Shown in pieces: positions 19,291 through 25,866 of a DNA stretch of 64,000 bases. Location: positions 1,674,001 through 1,738,000 of the forward strand of contig NZ_QEKM01000001.1 in the NCBI RefSeq assembly GCF_003096555.1, read 5' to 3'. The notes beneath the pieces are model-generated. The model was not told the origin of the DNA, did not search any database, and saw only the letters and a list, made by a program, of their open reading frames with translations. The first letter of the stretch is position 1. Each line of letters starts with the position of its first letter. The DNA comes from Simplicispira sp. 125 (GTDB lineage: Bacteria; Pseudomonadota; Gammaproteobacteria; Burkholderiales; Burkholderiaceae_C). The translations under genes and the position numbers were made by a program.

Positions 19291-19775
19291 AGAGCTTGGC
19301 CGTGGGCGATCTGGTACGCATCACGGCCAACGATCCGTCGCGGGGTCTGGTTAATGGCGATCTGGGCCGGGTCATGGCACTGGACAACACCCACGACGTG
19401 GGCTTGCAATTGCCCGATGGGCGCGAAGTCTGGCTCGATGGCACGCGGCCCTTGTTGCTGGACTATGGCTATTGCTCCACCGTCCATGCTGCGCAGGGCC
19501 AGACCTGCAGCCGCGTGCTCATTGATGCGGATGCGCACAGCCTCACGGCCAGCCGCAACAGCTTCTATGTGGCCATCAGCCGTGCGCGGGACAGCGCCCA
19601 CATCTACACCGATGACCGGGAAATGCTGCCCGCAGCGATGAGCAGAGAGCATGAGCGGCAGGCCGCGCTAGAGATGGTTGCTGACCTGCAACCCGAGCGC
19701 CAGAACGACGGAAGCCGCAGAAAACCACGCTTCGCGAGCCAAGCGAAGCGCCTGCGGCGCTCCTGCATGGCCTGA
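19285..19775 (+). pseudogene. TrwC/TraA-type relaxase helicase, C-terminal fragment
   Basis: About 160 residues in the frame ending at 19775. They contain VGDLVRITANDPSRGLVNGD and the RecD-like helicase end GYCSTVHAAQGQTCSRVLID, then FYVAISRARDSAHIYTDDRE. This matches the C-terminal UvrD/RecD-like part of MobF-family conjugative relaxases. There is no relaxase domain and no start of its own. The fusion with the primase fragment shows deletion of mobile-element DNA here. Confidence 0.8.
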
Positions 19776-19814
19776 ATGGAAGCCTGAAAACAGGCCCCTT
19801 GCACGCGCGCAGGT

Positions 19815-19980
19815 AAGGGGCAAAATGCGTCTCAAGAAAAAAATTGCAGGAGGTACGAAGGGCCGGGAGGAAAACGCTGCGAAAGCCGCATGGTGTCTGG
19901 GAAAACGGGCTATAGCTACGGTGAACTGCGTCAGGGCCAACAATCTTTGCCTATGTGGATGGCAATCCGCTGAAGTTCGC
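19815..19980 (+). repeat. Shared leader of displaced RHS tip, copy 1
   Basis: Matches 22916-23086 over about 170 bases with gaps. GGGGCA.AATGCG.CTC lies at the start and ACGCTGC.AAA.CCGCA in the middle. The 19-base CAACAATCTTTGCCTATGT (19940-19958) is identical in both and leads into the RHS junction codons. The match lies immediately before each displaced tip, so it marks the recombination boundary or a remnant of the donor gene. Confidence 0.7.
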
Positions 19981-20323
19981 TGATCCCAATGGACTCCAGG
20001 CAACGCTGCCCGGTCCAGGTGGTTTGCCAATACCGGTTCCTGCGCCTCCCACTGGCACACCTCCTTCGCGGCCGATTGATCCGGATTTTCCGCTGCCTCC
20101 TCCGGTCGGCCCCTACGTTCCACCGGTTCCCCCTGTCGGATTTCCTCTTCCACTTAAACCAATACTTGACATCATCAACTGGTGCATGCCCTCAGCAGAA
20201 AAGAACTGCGAAGCGCTTCGCCAGAGCATTTTGAACACATGTGCGAGCTTGTCTGGGGCGAAGAAGGCGCGTTGCGTTGCTGCCGCCAACGAAAGCTATC
20301 GCCAATGCATGAGCGAAAGATAA
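19925..20323 (+). pseudogene. Displaced RHS C-terminal tip 1 (Cys-motif type)
   Basis: Opens with FAYVDGNPLKFADPNGL, the RHS core-to-tip junction, without any YD repeats before it; the frame is closed upstream at 19922. A Pro-rich linker (PVPAPPTGTPPSRP and on) is followed by a 50-residue helical end with five cysteines in the pattern Cx7C-x10-C-x10-C-x10-C (NWCMPSAEKNCEALR ... YRQCMSER). The only start would be GTG 19955, so it is probably silent unless recombined onto a full RHS gene. The C-terminus is clearly homologous to tip 2 at 22899-23477. Confidence 0.8.
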
Positions 20324-20333
20324 AGGGACGCGT

Positions 20334-20621
20334 ATGGCACAAAGGTTCATTGCTGAACGCAAGGTGATTTGCGAAGAGATATCAACAGGAATCCGAAAGC
20401 ATGTGACGATTCGAATCGGTGTACCGTATTGGCCCCCAGGAGATCCATTTGCTTCATGTCCAGTGGAATTCTTGGGTCTGTTTGATGAATTTGCTGATGC
20501 CAAAGGCGTTGACACGCTTCAGGCATTGCAGCAAGCCGCAGATATTGATGACATGCTTCGGCGTCTTGGTCACAAATACCGATTCTTCTGGGAATCGGGC
20601 GATCCGTACTTTGACGAATAG
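20334..20621 (+). CDS. Candidate immunity protein for displaced tip 1
   Basis: 95 residues, 10 bases after the tip 1 stop, with AGGGA ahead of the ATG. It begins MAQRFIAERKVICEEISTGI and contains VTIRIGVPYWPPGDPFASCPVEF and a C-terminal LRRLGHKYRFFWESGDPYFDE. The layout resembles the DUF6968-like immunity family; that name is from memory. It has no signal or membrane segment. Its place after an RHS tip and before a terminator is what suggests an immunity role. Confidence 0.7.
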   Translation: MAQRFIAERKVICEEISTGIRKHVTIRIGVPYWPPGDPFASCPVEFLGLFDEFADAKGVDTLQALQQAADIDDMLRRLGHKYRFFWESGDPYFDE

Positions 20622-20629
20622 TTGCAGCA

Positions 20630-20697
20630 AGAAAAAGCCACCCGCGCCCCCAATCAGCCGCTAAAGCTGTGGGGTTGCAGGTGGCTTCTTCTTTTAG
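20630..20697. terminator. Bidirectional terminator, copy B of a duplicated element
   Basis: AAGAAAAAGCCACCCGC, the loop CAGCCGCTAAAGCTGTGGGG, then AGGTGGCTTCTTCTTTT. The outer arms AAGCCACC/GGTGGCTT and the loop core are identical to copy A at 18467-18530. As there, it separates a plus-strand immunity-like gene from a minus-strand regulator gene. Confidence 0.85.
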
Positions 20698-20715
20698 CCG
20701 CTGGGTGTTTGGGCT

Positions 20716-21360
20716 CTACGCCTTCTTACCCGTCGTCTTCGCCTTGGCACTGCCCTTGGGCATGTCCTTCTTGTCCTCAGGCGTGATGAACCCAATAGGC
20801 CGCTTGGGCGGCTCAGGCGGCGTCATCAGCTCGCGCAGCGCATCAAACACCTGCTTGAGCTGGGCGCGGGTATTGCGGCTAAAAGTGTCATGCTGCATCG
20901 CCAGCGCCTCGGTCTTGTCCTGCAGCTCCGAAAGCTGCCGGGCCAGGTCCTGGTGCGTAGCCGCCATGGAGCGCACCTGCACAAAAGCCCGCATGATCTC
21001 GATATTGATGGCGATGGCACGCGGGCTGTTGAGCACCGAAGACAACATCGCCACGCCCTGCTCGGTGAACGCATAAGGCGCATAGCGGCGGCCACCCCGG
21101 CCGGTGTTTGAGGTCACAAACTGTGACCTCAAAGAAGCCCACTCCTGGGCATCCAGCTGGAACATGAAATCCCCCGGAAACCGCTCGCTATTGCGCTTGA
21201 TGGCCTGCACCAGTACCTTGGTCTCCACCCCGTAAAGCGCAGCCAGATCGGCGTCCAGCATCACGCGCTGATCGCGCAGCGACAGGATGTGGCGGGCAAT
21301 GTGGGGTTGCAGAGCGGGGGCGGTGGTTGTGGTAGGCGTGGCAGAAGGTTTGCCACTCAT
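20716..21360 (-). CDS. ORF6N-domain DNA-binding protein
   Basis: 214 residues. The ORF6N domain (residues about 20-110) is seen in [20 protein letters not shown], the [15 protein letters not shown] helix and [18 protein letters not shown]. It is followed by a coiled coil ([20 protein letters not shown]) and a Lys-rich tail. Proteins of this type occur in phages and mobile islands as antirepressors or regulators. The ATG overlaps the stop of the truncated XRE gene by 4 bases (ATGA), so the two were an operon: XRE regulator plus ORF6N protein. Confidence 0.85.
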   Translation of the reverse strand: MSGKPSATPTTTTAPALQPHIARHILSLRDQRVMLDADLAALYGVETKVLVQAIKRNSERFPGDFMFQLDAQEWASLRSQFVTSNTGRGGRRYAPYAFTEQGVAMLSSVLNSPRAIAINIEIMRAFVQVRSMAATHQDLARQLSELQDKTEALAMQHDTFSRNTRAQLKQVFDALRELMTPPEPPKRPIGFITPEDKKDMPKGSAKAKTTGKKA

Positions 21361-21562
21361 GCTGCAGCACTCCCGGCCAGCAGGCCGTCAAGCATCTGCA
21401 TGACCACCTGCTGCTTGGCACGCGGCAGCGTGGCGATCAACTCCATCTGCTGCTGCCACTTCGGCGTGGGCCCGCGCTTGGCCGGAGCGTTCTTGGCCGC
21501 CGCCTTGGGCTGCGCATCAAAAAGCACATCCAGAGAAACCTCCAGATGCTGGGCCACGGCGG
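21357..21562 (-). pseudogene. XRE regulator missing its HTH (C-terminal part)
   Basis: The segment [19 protein letters not shown] ... [18 protein letters not shown] ... [15 protein letters not shown] aligns with the C-terminal half of the XRE protein at 18550-18915 (VARTLSMSLEELFGED, KRGPPSKLENQLERISTL, RQRMVIDVIEAML). The whole helix-turn-helix half is gone. At about 21562 the DNA changes to a recombinase gene on the other strand. Translation could still begin at an internal ATG (21590 or 21566), giving a fragment without DNA-binding ability. Confidence 0.75.
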
Positions 21563-21936
21563 GCATGCGCGCCGACAAGATTGCCGACAAAGTGAGGCGC
21601 TACATGGACTTTGCGGGCATCCCCAAGGGCGGCAGCACCCACCTGCTGCGCCACGCCTGCGCCACGCACATGCTCGAAGGCGGCGCCGACATCCGCTTCA
21701 TTCAGGCCCTGCTGGGCCACACCAGCCTGGAGACCACCGAGATCTACACCCACGTCTCCATTGACAAGCTGATCGAAGTGCACCGGGCCACGCACCCGAG
21801 CCGGTTGGAGCGGGCCAAGCGGCAGGATGACGAGGCCAGCCAGGCAGCCAGCGAGGACGCGACCACCGCGCTGCTGCAGGCGTTGGCGGATGAGGAAGAC
21901 GGGGATGAGGGCGAGAGCGAAGGCGCGGACGCTTGA
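21563..21936 (+). pseudogene. Tyrosine recombinase (XerC/phage integrase), C-terminal fragment
   Basis: About 120 residues of the catalytic domain: [20 protein letters not shown] (His, Arg-His), [17 protein letters not shown] (His and the nucleophile Tyr), then [18 protein letters not shown] and an acidic tail. The first catalytic Arg and everything before it are absent. It abuts a truncated minus-strand XRE gene, so a deletion or inversion joined two broken genes head to head. Confidence 0.85.
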
Positions 21937-22476
21937 GGGCAAGGCCAGCGCTGGAGGAAGTCAAAGCCAGCGTGCCCGTGCCTGCGGCACCGGCACAGGG
22001 AGTTCAAGCCAGGCGCTGCGCGCCGTCCGTGGAGTTGGCCCCCGCCCACCCTGTGGGGCCAGGCGCTTGCGCGCCTTTGGCCCGCGCCGGGAGGTGGCCC
22101 GTCCGCCCCCCAAGGGGGCTCCCTCCACCCCCGGCGCTGGGGTGCGGTGGCGTTGGCAAGCGCGGTGCCTGTGCCGGGCGTAGGTCACGGCTCGCTGGCG
22201 CATCGCCGGGCAAGCAACCCAACAGCCTGCACGGCGCTGCGCGCCGTGCCCCGACTCCTGCAGGCCACCCGATCCGAACCCCATCCCTCTTTGTTGACGA
22301 GGGTGCGCCAGCGGTGCCAGGCAGTAAAGGCCAAGCCCTTCGGGTGCTGCGCAGCCTTGACAGCCTGGCCCCGCTGACGCCCGTGTCGCTCATGAGGGGT
22401 GGGGTACCCCTGCACGCGCGGCGTGCCGGATGCCACTACCGGCCCCGCTGTTCATCCACCATTGAAGGAGCTTCTT
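21937..22476. other. Gene-free GC-rich stretch
   Basis: 540 bases without a convincing gene. It contains GC-rich hairpins such as GGCCAGGCGCTTGCGCGCC (22059-22077) and GCCCCCCAAGGGGGC (22109-22123), similar in style to the GC-rich repeats after gcdH and before the RND pump. Reading frames here have biased, unstructured translations and I do not accept them. Confidence 0.55.
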
Positions 22477-22722
22477 ATGTCCCGCAAAACCAAATCCAAA
22501 TCCGTCACGCTGGCCCTGCCCGAAGAGTTCATCGCGCTGTGCGCCAGCGACGGCGTGGCGCCCGAGCTGGTATTGCGCGGCTTCATTGCGGACCTGAGCG
22601 AAATCATGGATTGGGTCAGCGACCCGCGCACCGATGGTTATTGCAGCAACGGCAGCGACGAGCGGCGCATGGCGATGGAGTATTACCGGCGGGTGGGCTA
22701 TCCGTGGTGGAACAAGGGCTGA
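22477..22722 (+). CDS. Small hypothetical protein
   Basis: 81 residues beginning MSRKTKSKSVTLALPEEF, with a strong GAAGGAG 7 bases upstream of the ATG at 22477 that fixes the start. The body (FIALCASDGVAPELVLRGFIADLSEIMDW) looks like a helical regulator-type fold, and the end YYRRVGYPWWNKG is aromatic. It may resemble small accessory proteins of conjugative elements; no family is claimed. Confidence 0.7.
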   Translation: MSRKTKSKSVTLALPEEFIALCASDGVAPELVLRGFIADLSEIMDWVSDPRTDGYCSNGSDERRMAMEYYRRVGYPWWNKG

Positions 22723-22787
22723 GCCCGGCTGCGCCAAGCAGATACACGGGCTGCGCCCGTGCATCCATTCGGCGAAGAGTTTTAAGT

Positions 22788-22834
22788 AAAAAGTGGCCCT
22801 GGCGCTTGATCTATAAGCGCTAGCAGCTATCAAA
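22788..22834. repeat. Interspersed palindromic repeat, copy 4
   Basis: GTGGCCCTGGCGCTTGATCTATAAGCGCTAGCAGCTATCAAAA. The arms GGCGCTT and AAGCGCTAG flank the loop. It lies just upstream of the second displaced RHS tip, inside the island, so the family has also spread into acquired DNA. Confidence 0.8.
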
Positions 22835-22898
22835 AGCGCAGTGAATTCCAGCGGCTAAAGAAGAAGCAAAGCGCCCATGACCGCGTGCGCGCCCGTGC

Positions 22899-23477
22899 GT
22901 GGGCCTGCGGATGCGTGGGGCAGAATGCGCCTCTGGGAAAAATTCTTCTCCACCGATGCAAACCCTCCAGCGCAGACGCTGCCAAACCCGCACCAGGTCT
23001 AGGAAAAAAGCCTGTGTTTACGGTGTGCGCGTGTCGAGGGCAACAATCTTTGCCTATGTGGAGGGGAATCCGCTGGGGGCGATCGATCCCGAGGGCTTGA
23101 TGGGATTGCCTAGAAATCCCTTGGATTTAATCCCGCTTGAAGGAGGTCCGGGCGGCGGGGGCGGCACCGTTGGTGGTCCGTCGCCGTTTGGTGGTGGTCG
23201 TAGTGGTGGCGGTGGGGCGACTAGTGGATCGGGTGCAAGTGGTATGAGTGGTGCACGGCCTGTCCCGATTCCTATAACACCTCCTATGCAATGCGAACGC
23301 GATGATCGGTGTGAAAAACAGCGACGACAGGATGAAGCGCTGTGCATTGCAATTGCTGGAGCGAGATATGGTGCAAGAGGTAAAGCTGTTTGTTTAAGCT
23401 CCGCCATGGAACGGTATGCACAATGCTTGGCTGATAAACCAAGGCCACCCTTACATGGAGTAGATACGCCGCTATGA
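22899..23477 (+). pseudogene. Displaced RHS C-terminal tip 2 (Cys-motif type)
   Basis: The frame is open from a GTG at 22899. The RHS junction IFAYVEGNPLGAIDPEGL begins at about 23043 and is followed by a Gly-rich linker. The 50-residue end has five cysteines in the pattern Cx5C-x10-C-x15-C-x10-C (MQCERDDRCEKQRR ... YAQCLADK). The Cx10C spacings and the E..Y.QC ending match tip 1. No YD-repeat shell precedes it, so it is a cassette or a relic. Its stop overlaps the next gene by 4 bases. Confidence 0.8.
22916..23086 (+). repeat. Shared leader of displaced RHS tip, copy 2
   Basis: The counterpart of 19815-19980, with the identical CAACAATCTTTGCCTATGT at 23041-23059. It carries the junction codons common to both tips and, at protein level, to the end of the full RHS core near 17610-17660. 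Confidence 0.7.
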
Positions 23478-23725
23478 ATTCATTCTCAAATAAATATATC
23501 GTAGAATTCAATGAGAATCATGGTGAATTCACCATTGATTTTGTTAAAAAAATCGACGATTGTATGCCATTGGTGGTTATTAAAACTGAAGATTTGAAGG
23601 AAATGAATTTGAAGCAAGCATCTGAATTTATAGGTGAACGCTTGATTCTTTTGATGCCTGCGCTACGAAAAATATATGAGGATTATTTATGGAGCGAGGA
23701 TGGTGACTCGCCGAAAAAAGGATGA
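23474..23725 (+). CDS. Candidate immunity protein for displaced tip 2
   Basis: 83 residues, AT-rich and acidic-basic mixed: MNSFSNKYIVEFNENHGEFT, a middle VVIKTEDLKEMNLKQASEFI, and an end DYLWSEDGDSPKKG. ATGA overlap with tip 2 implies coupled translation, as expected for toxin-immunity pairs. It has no signal or membrane helix. I do not recognise the family. It shares no obvious sequence with the protein following tip 1, as is usual when immunity partners diverge. Confidence 0.65.
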   Translation: MNSFSNKYIVEFNENHGEFTIDFVKKIDDCMPLVVIKTEDLKEMNLKQASEFIGERLILLMPALRKIYEDYLWSEDGDSPKKG

Positions 23726-23801
23726 GGGAGGCCTCGGCGCCCTAAAATCCAAAGTGCAACACTCACCAGACTCATGAGGGGTGCCGTTGACTACCGCTTC
23801 T

Positions 23802-23850
23802 AAGTTGATAGCTACCAGGAGTTGCCCAGCAAGGGCCAGAGCCAAATTTC
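23802..23850. repeat. Interspersed palindromic repeat, divergent copy
   Basis: AAGTTGATAGCTACCAGGAGTTGCCCAGCAAGGGCCAGAGCCAAATTT has the family layout (TTGATAGCT at one end, GAGCCAAATTT at the other) but poorly kept arms. It sits between the displaced tip 2 genes and the IS1595-like gene. Confidence 0.45.
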
Positions 23851-23856
23851 ACCTGA

Positions 23857-24821
23857 TTAGCTACGTACCTCAGACACCCGCAACATTTTCAATGGAAGAG
23901 GCCTTGTGGTTACTAGCGCCCGCAGCAGCCTTGGCAGCATGGCGGGCAGGTCAAAGCGGCGGTTGAAGCGGTAGCAGAACTCCGCCAGGTAGCGTGCAGC
24001 ATATTTGGCATGATCAAACGAGTGGTACGTTCCCGCCACACTGGTCTTGAGATTGCCCAGCAGGGTGTTGACCCAGTGCAGCTGGGGCGTCTGCGCCCCC
24101 TGGCGGCCACCTCCCGTGACGTGGGGCTCATGAATAGCGCCCACCTGGCGCACCTGGGCAAAGGCAGGTGTGCCATCGCTGACCACATGACAGCCGGGCG
24201 CCAGATAGCGCTGCGCCCACTGCGCCATCTCCTGATTCGTGAAGTCCGCCACTGGCACCAAGCGCAGGTACAGCGGCCTGCCGTTCTCGCTGGTCTGTAC
24301 GGCAGCTACAAAGGCGGATTTGTTGGCCGCCTTGCGTCCACCGTTGATACTGCCTGCGCGCTCGCCCCCAAGGTAGGCATCATCGATCTCCACACGCCCG
24401 CTCAGCAGATAGCGCGCATCGCGCTGGCCCATGGCCTGCATCAGCTTGTGTTTGAGCAGCCACGCTGTCTTGTAGGACACACCCAACTGGCGCTTGAGCG
24501 CCAGGGCGCTTGAATGGCGTTCTTGTGCTGGGTGAGCAAATACATGGCCAGGAACCACAGCCGCAGGGGCAGATGGGTGTGCTCCATCACGGTGCCCACG
24601 ATGCTCGAACTCTGGTAGCCGCAGATAAAGCACTCCCACAGCTGGCGGCCGATGCCATTGCGGGTGAGAAAGAAGCGCTTGCAGCCGCAGTGGGCACACT
24701 GCCAGCCGTGGGGCCAGCGGGCGGCCACCAAGGCGCGTTCGCACTGTTCTTCACGGCCGTAGAGAGCCTGGAACTGGGGCAGCGACAGGCCGCGCTGGAA
24801 CTGGATGGCATTCATTGACAT
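23857..24821 (-). pseudogene. IS1595-family transposase, frameshifted
   Basis: The N-terminal part reads from 24821: a zinc ribbon with CAHCGCKRF and ECFICGYQSS. The catalytic part reads in another frame down to 23857: VEIDDAYLGGER, VVSDGTPAF and HWVNTLLGNLKT with YHSFDHAKYAARYLAEF, the ISXO2-like DDE-type core. The frame breaks near 24510, between QHKNAI and ALALKRQLGVSYKTAW; a loss of one base or gain of two restores the family sequence. The element is therefore inactive unless frameshifting occurs. I could not define the inverted repeats. Confidence 0.85.
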
Positions 24822-24975
24822 TGCCTGCTCCTTGGCCGATGACTCGGCACTGGTTGTTGGAGGGCTGGCAATGGCGGAACGTTCACGACGAACTGAGGTA
24901 TGTCGCTAATCAGGCGGATTTGCACACGCAGGGTTACCGGCCTAGGATGGGCGCCTATACATTCAGGAGCACCCC

Positions 24976-25200
24976 ATATCCACCACCACGACCACCTTCA
25001 AGGTTGGTGATCACGTCACCTGGAACTCAGAGGCGGGACACGTCAGCGGCCACATCATCAAGGTGCATCACCGCAACTTTGACTACAAGGGCTACACGCA
25101 CCACGCCACACAGGACGACCCGCAATACGAAATCAAGAGTGACAAAACCAACCACATCGCGGCGCACAAGGGGTCGGCGCTGAAAAAAATGCACCGTTAG
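24976..25200 (+). CDS. DUF2945 (hypervirulence-associated TUDOR-like) protein with ATA start
   Basis: 74 residues: ISTTTTFKVGDHVTWNSEAG, then HVSGHIIKVHHRNFDYKGYT, and the end IAAHKGSALKKMHR. This is the complete small beta-barrel family often annotated DUF2945/HVA1. AGGAG lies 6 bases before an ATA codon, exactly where ATG normally stands. The frame is closed upstream at 24943-24945, and no ATG, GTG or TTG lies between that stop and the domain. The gene either uses a rare ATA start or has lost its start by one base change. Confidence 0.75.
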   Translation: MSTTTTTFKVGDHVTWNSEAGHVSGHIIKVHHRNFDYKGYTHHATQDDPQYEIKSDKTNHIAAHKGSALKKMHR

Positions 25201-25270
25201 TCGGGGCGGCGCAACTTTGTCTGGCGTTTTTTTGAGTACGCCCAGCGCAGCGCAGCAGTTGCGCCCATGT

Positions 25271-25756
25271 TCAACGCGGGCGCTCGAAACCCGCTTCAGC
25301 CCAGCGCATGGCGCTGTCCACCGTCAGCCGGTACGTGGGCAACACGGGCACCGTGGCCAGCACCTCGCCCAATGGGCCCCGAGCGCTCAGCGTGGCGGTT
25401 GCGCCTTCATCGTCGGGCACGATGGCCAGCAACACGCGCACGCGCTCGCCCCGCCAGGTGATGGTGACGTTTTTGTTCAGTTGTGCATAAAGCTGCTGCT
25501 CATGGCGGCGCAGCACTTCGCTGGCTGTTTTAACCAGCGTGTTGAAGGCATTCACATCCAGCGGCTTGGGGTTCTTTTTGTCGCGTCCCATGGTCCACGG
25601 GCCCACCAACGCGGGCTCATCCTCGCCCCGCAGTGTCATGGAAACGGCCCAACCATCGTCATCCTCGTTTTTGATGACCCGCGCCGTCCAGTGCCCGTCG
25701 CTCCACAGGCGGGGTTCCTGGATGGTGGAAGGTGTGTCATCGGTGTGATCGATCAT
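25271..25756 (-). CDS. Hypothetical protein
   Basis: 161 residues, MIDHTDDTPSTIQEPRLWSD at the start. Beta-rich segments (HWTARVIKNEDDDGWAVSMT, VTITWRGERVRVLLAIVPDD) look like a DUF-type single domain kept in this bacterial group. It has no signal and no membrane segment. It lies 110 bases downstream of the histidine kinase gene on the same strand and may be transcribed with it. The function is unknown. Confidence 0.7.
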   Translation of the reverse strand: MIDHTDDTPSTIQEPRLWSDGHWTARVIKNEDDDGWAVSMTLRGEDEPALVGPWTMGRDKKNPKPLDVNAFNTLVKTASEVLRRHEQQLYAQLNKNVTITWRGERVRVLLAIVPDDEGATATLSARGPLGEVLATVPVLPTYRLTVDSAMRWAEAGFERPR

Positions 25757-25866
25757 GGCGGCGGGCTATGCAAGGAAAAGGCGCAGAGCATACGCGCATC
25801 GACAGCATCGGCCCAGCAGCCACTGCTCCCCTTACGGCCATCGTATGCAGCCCCGTCAACCCGCAT

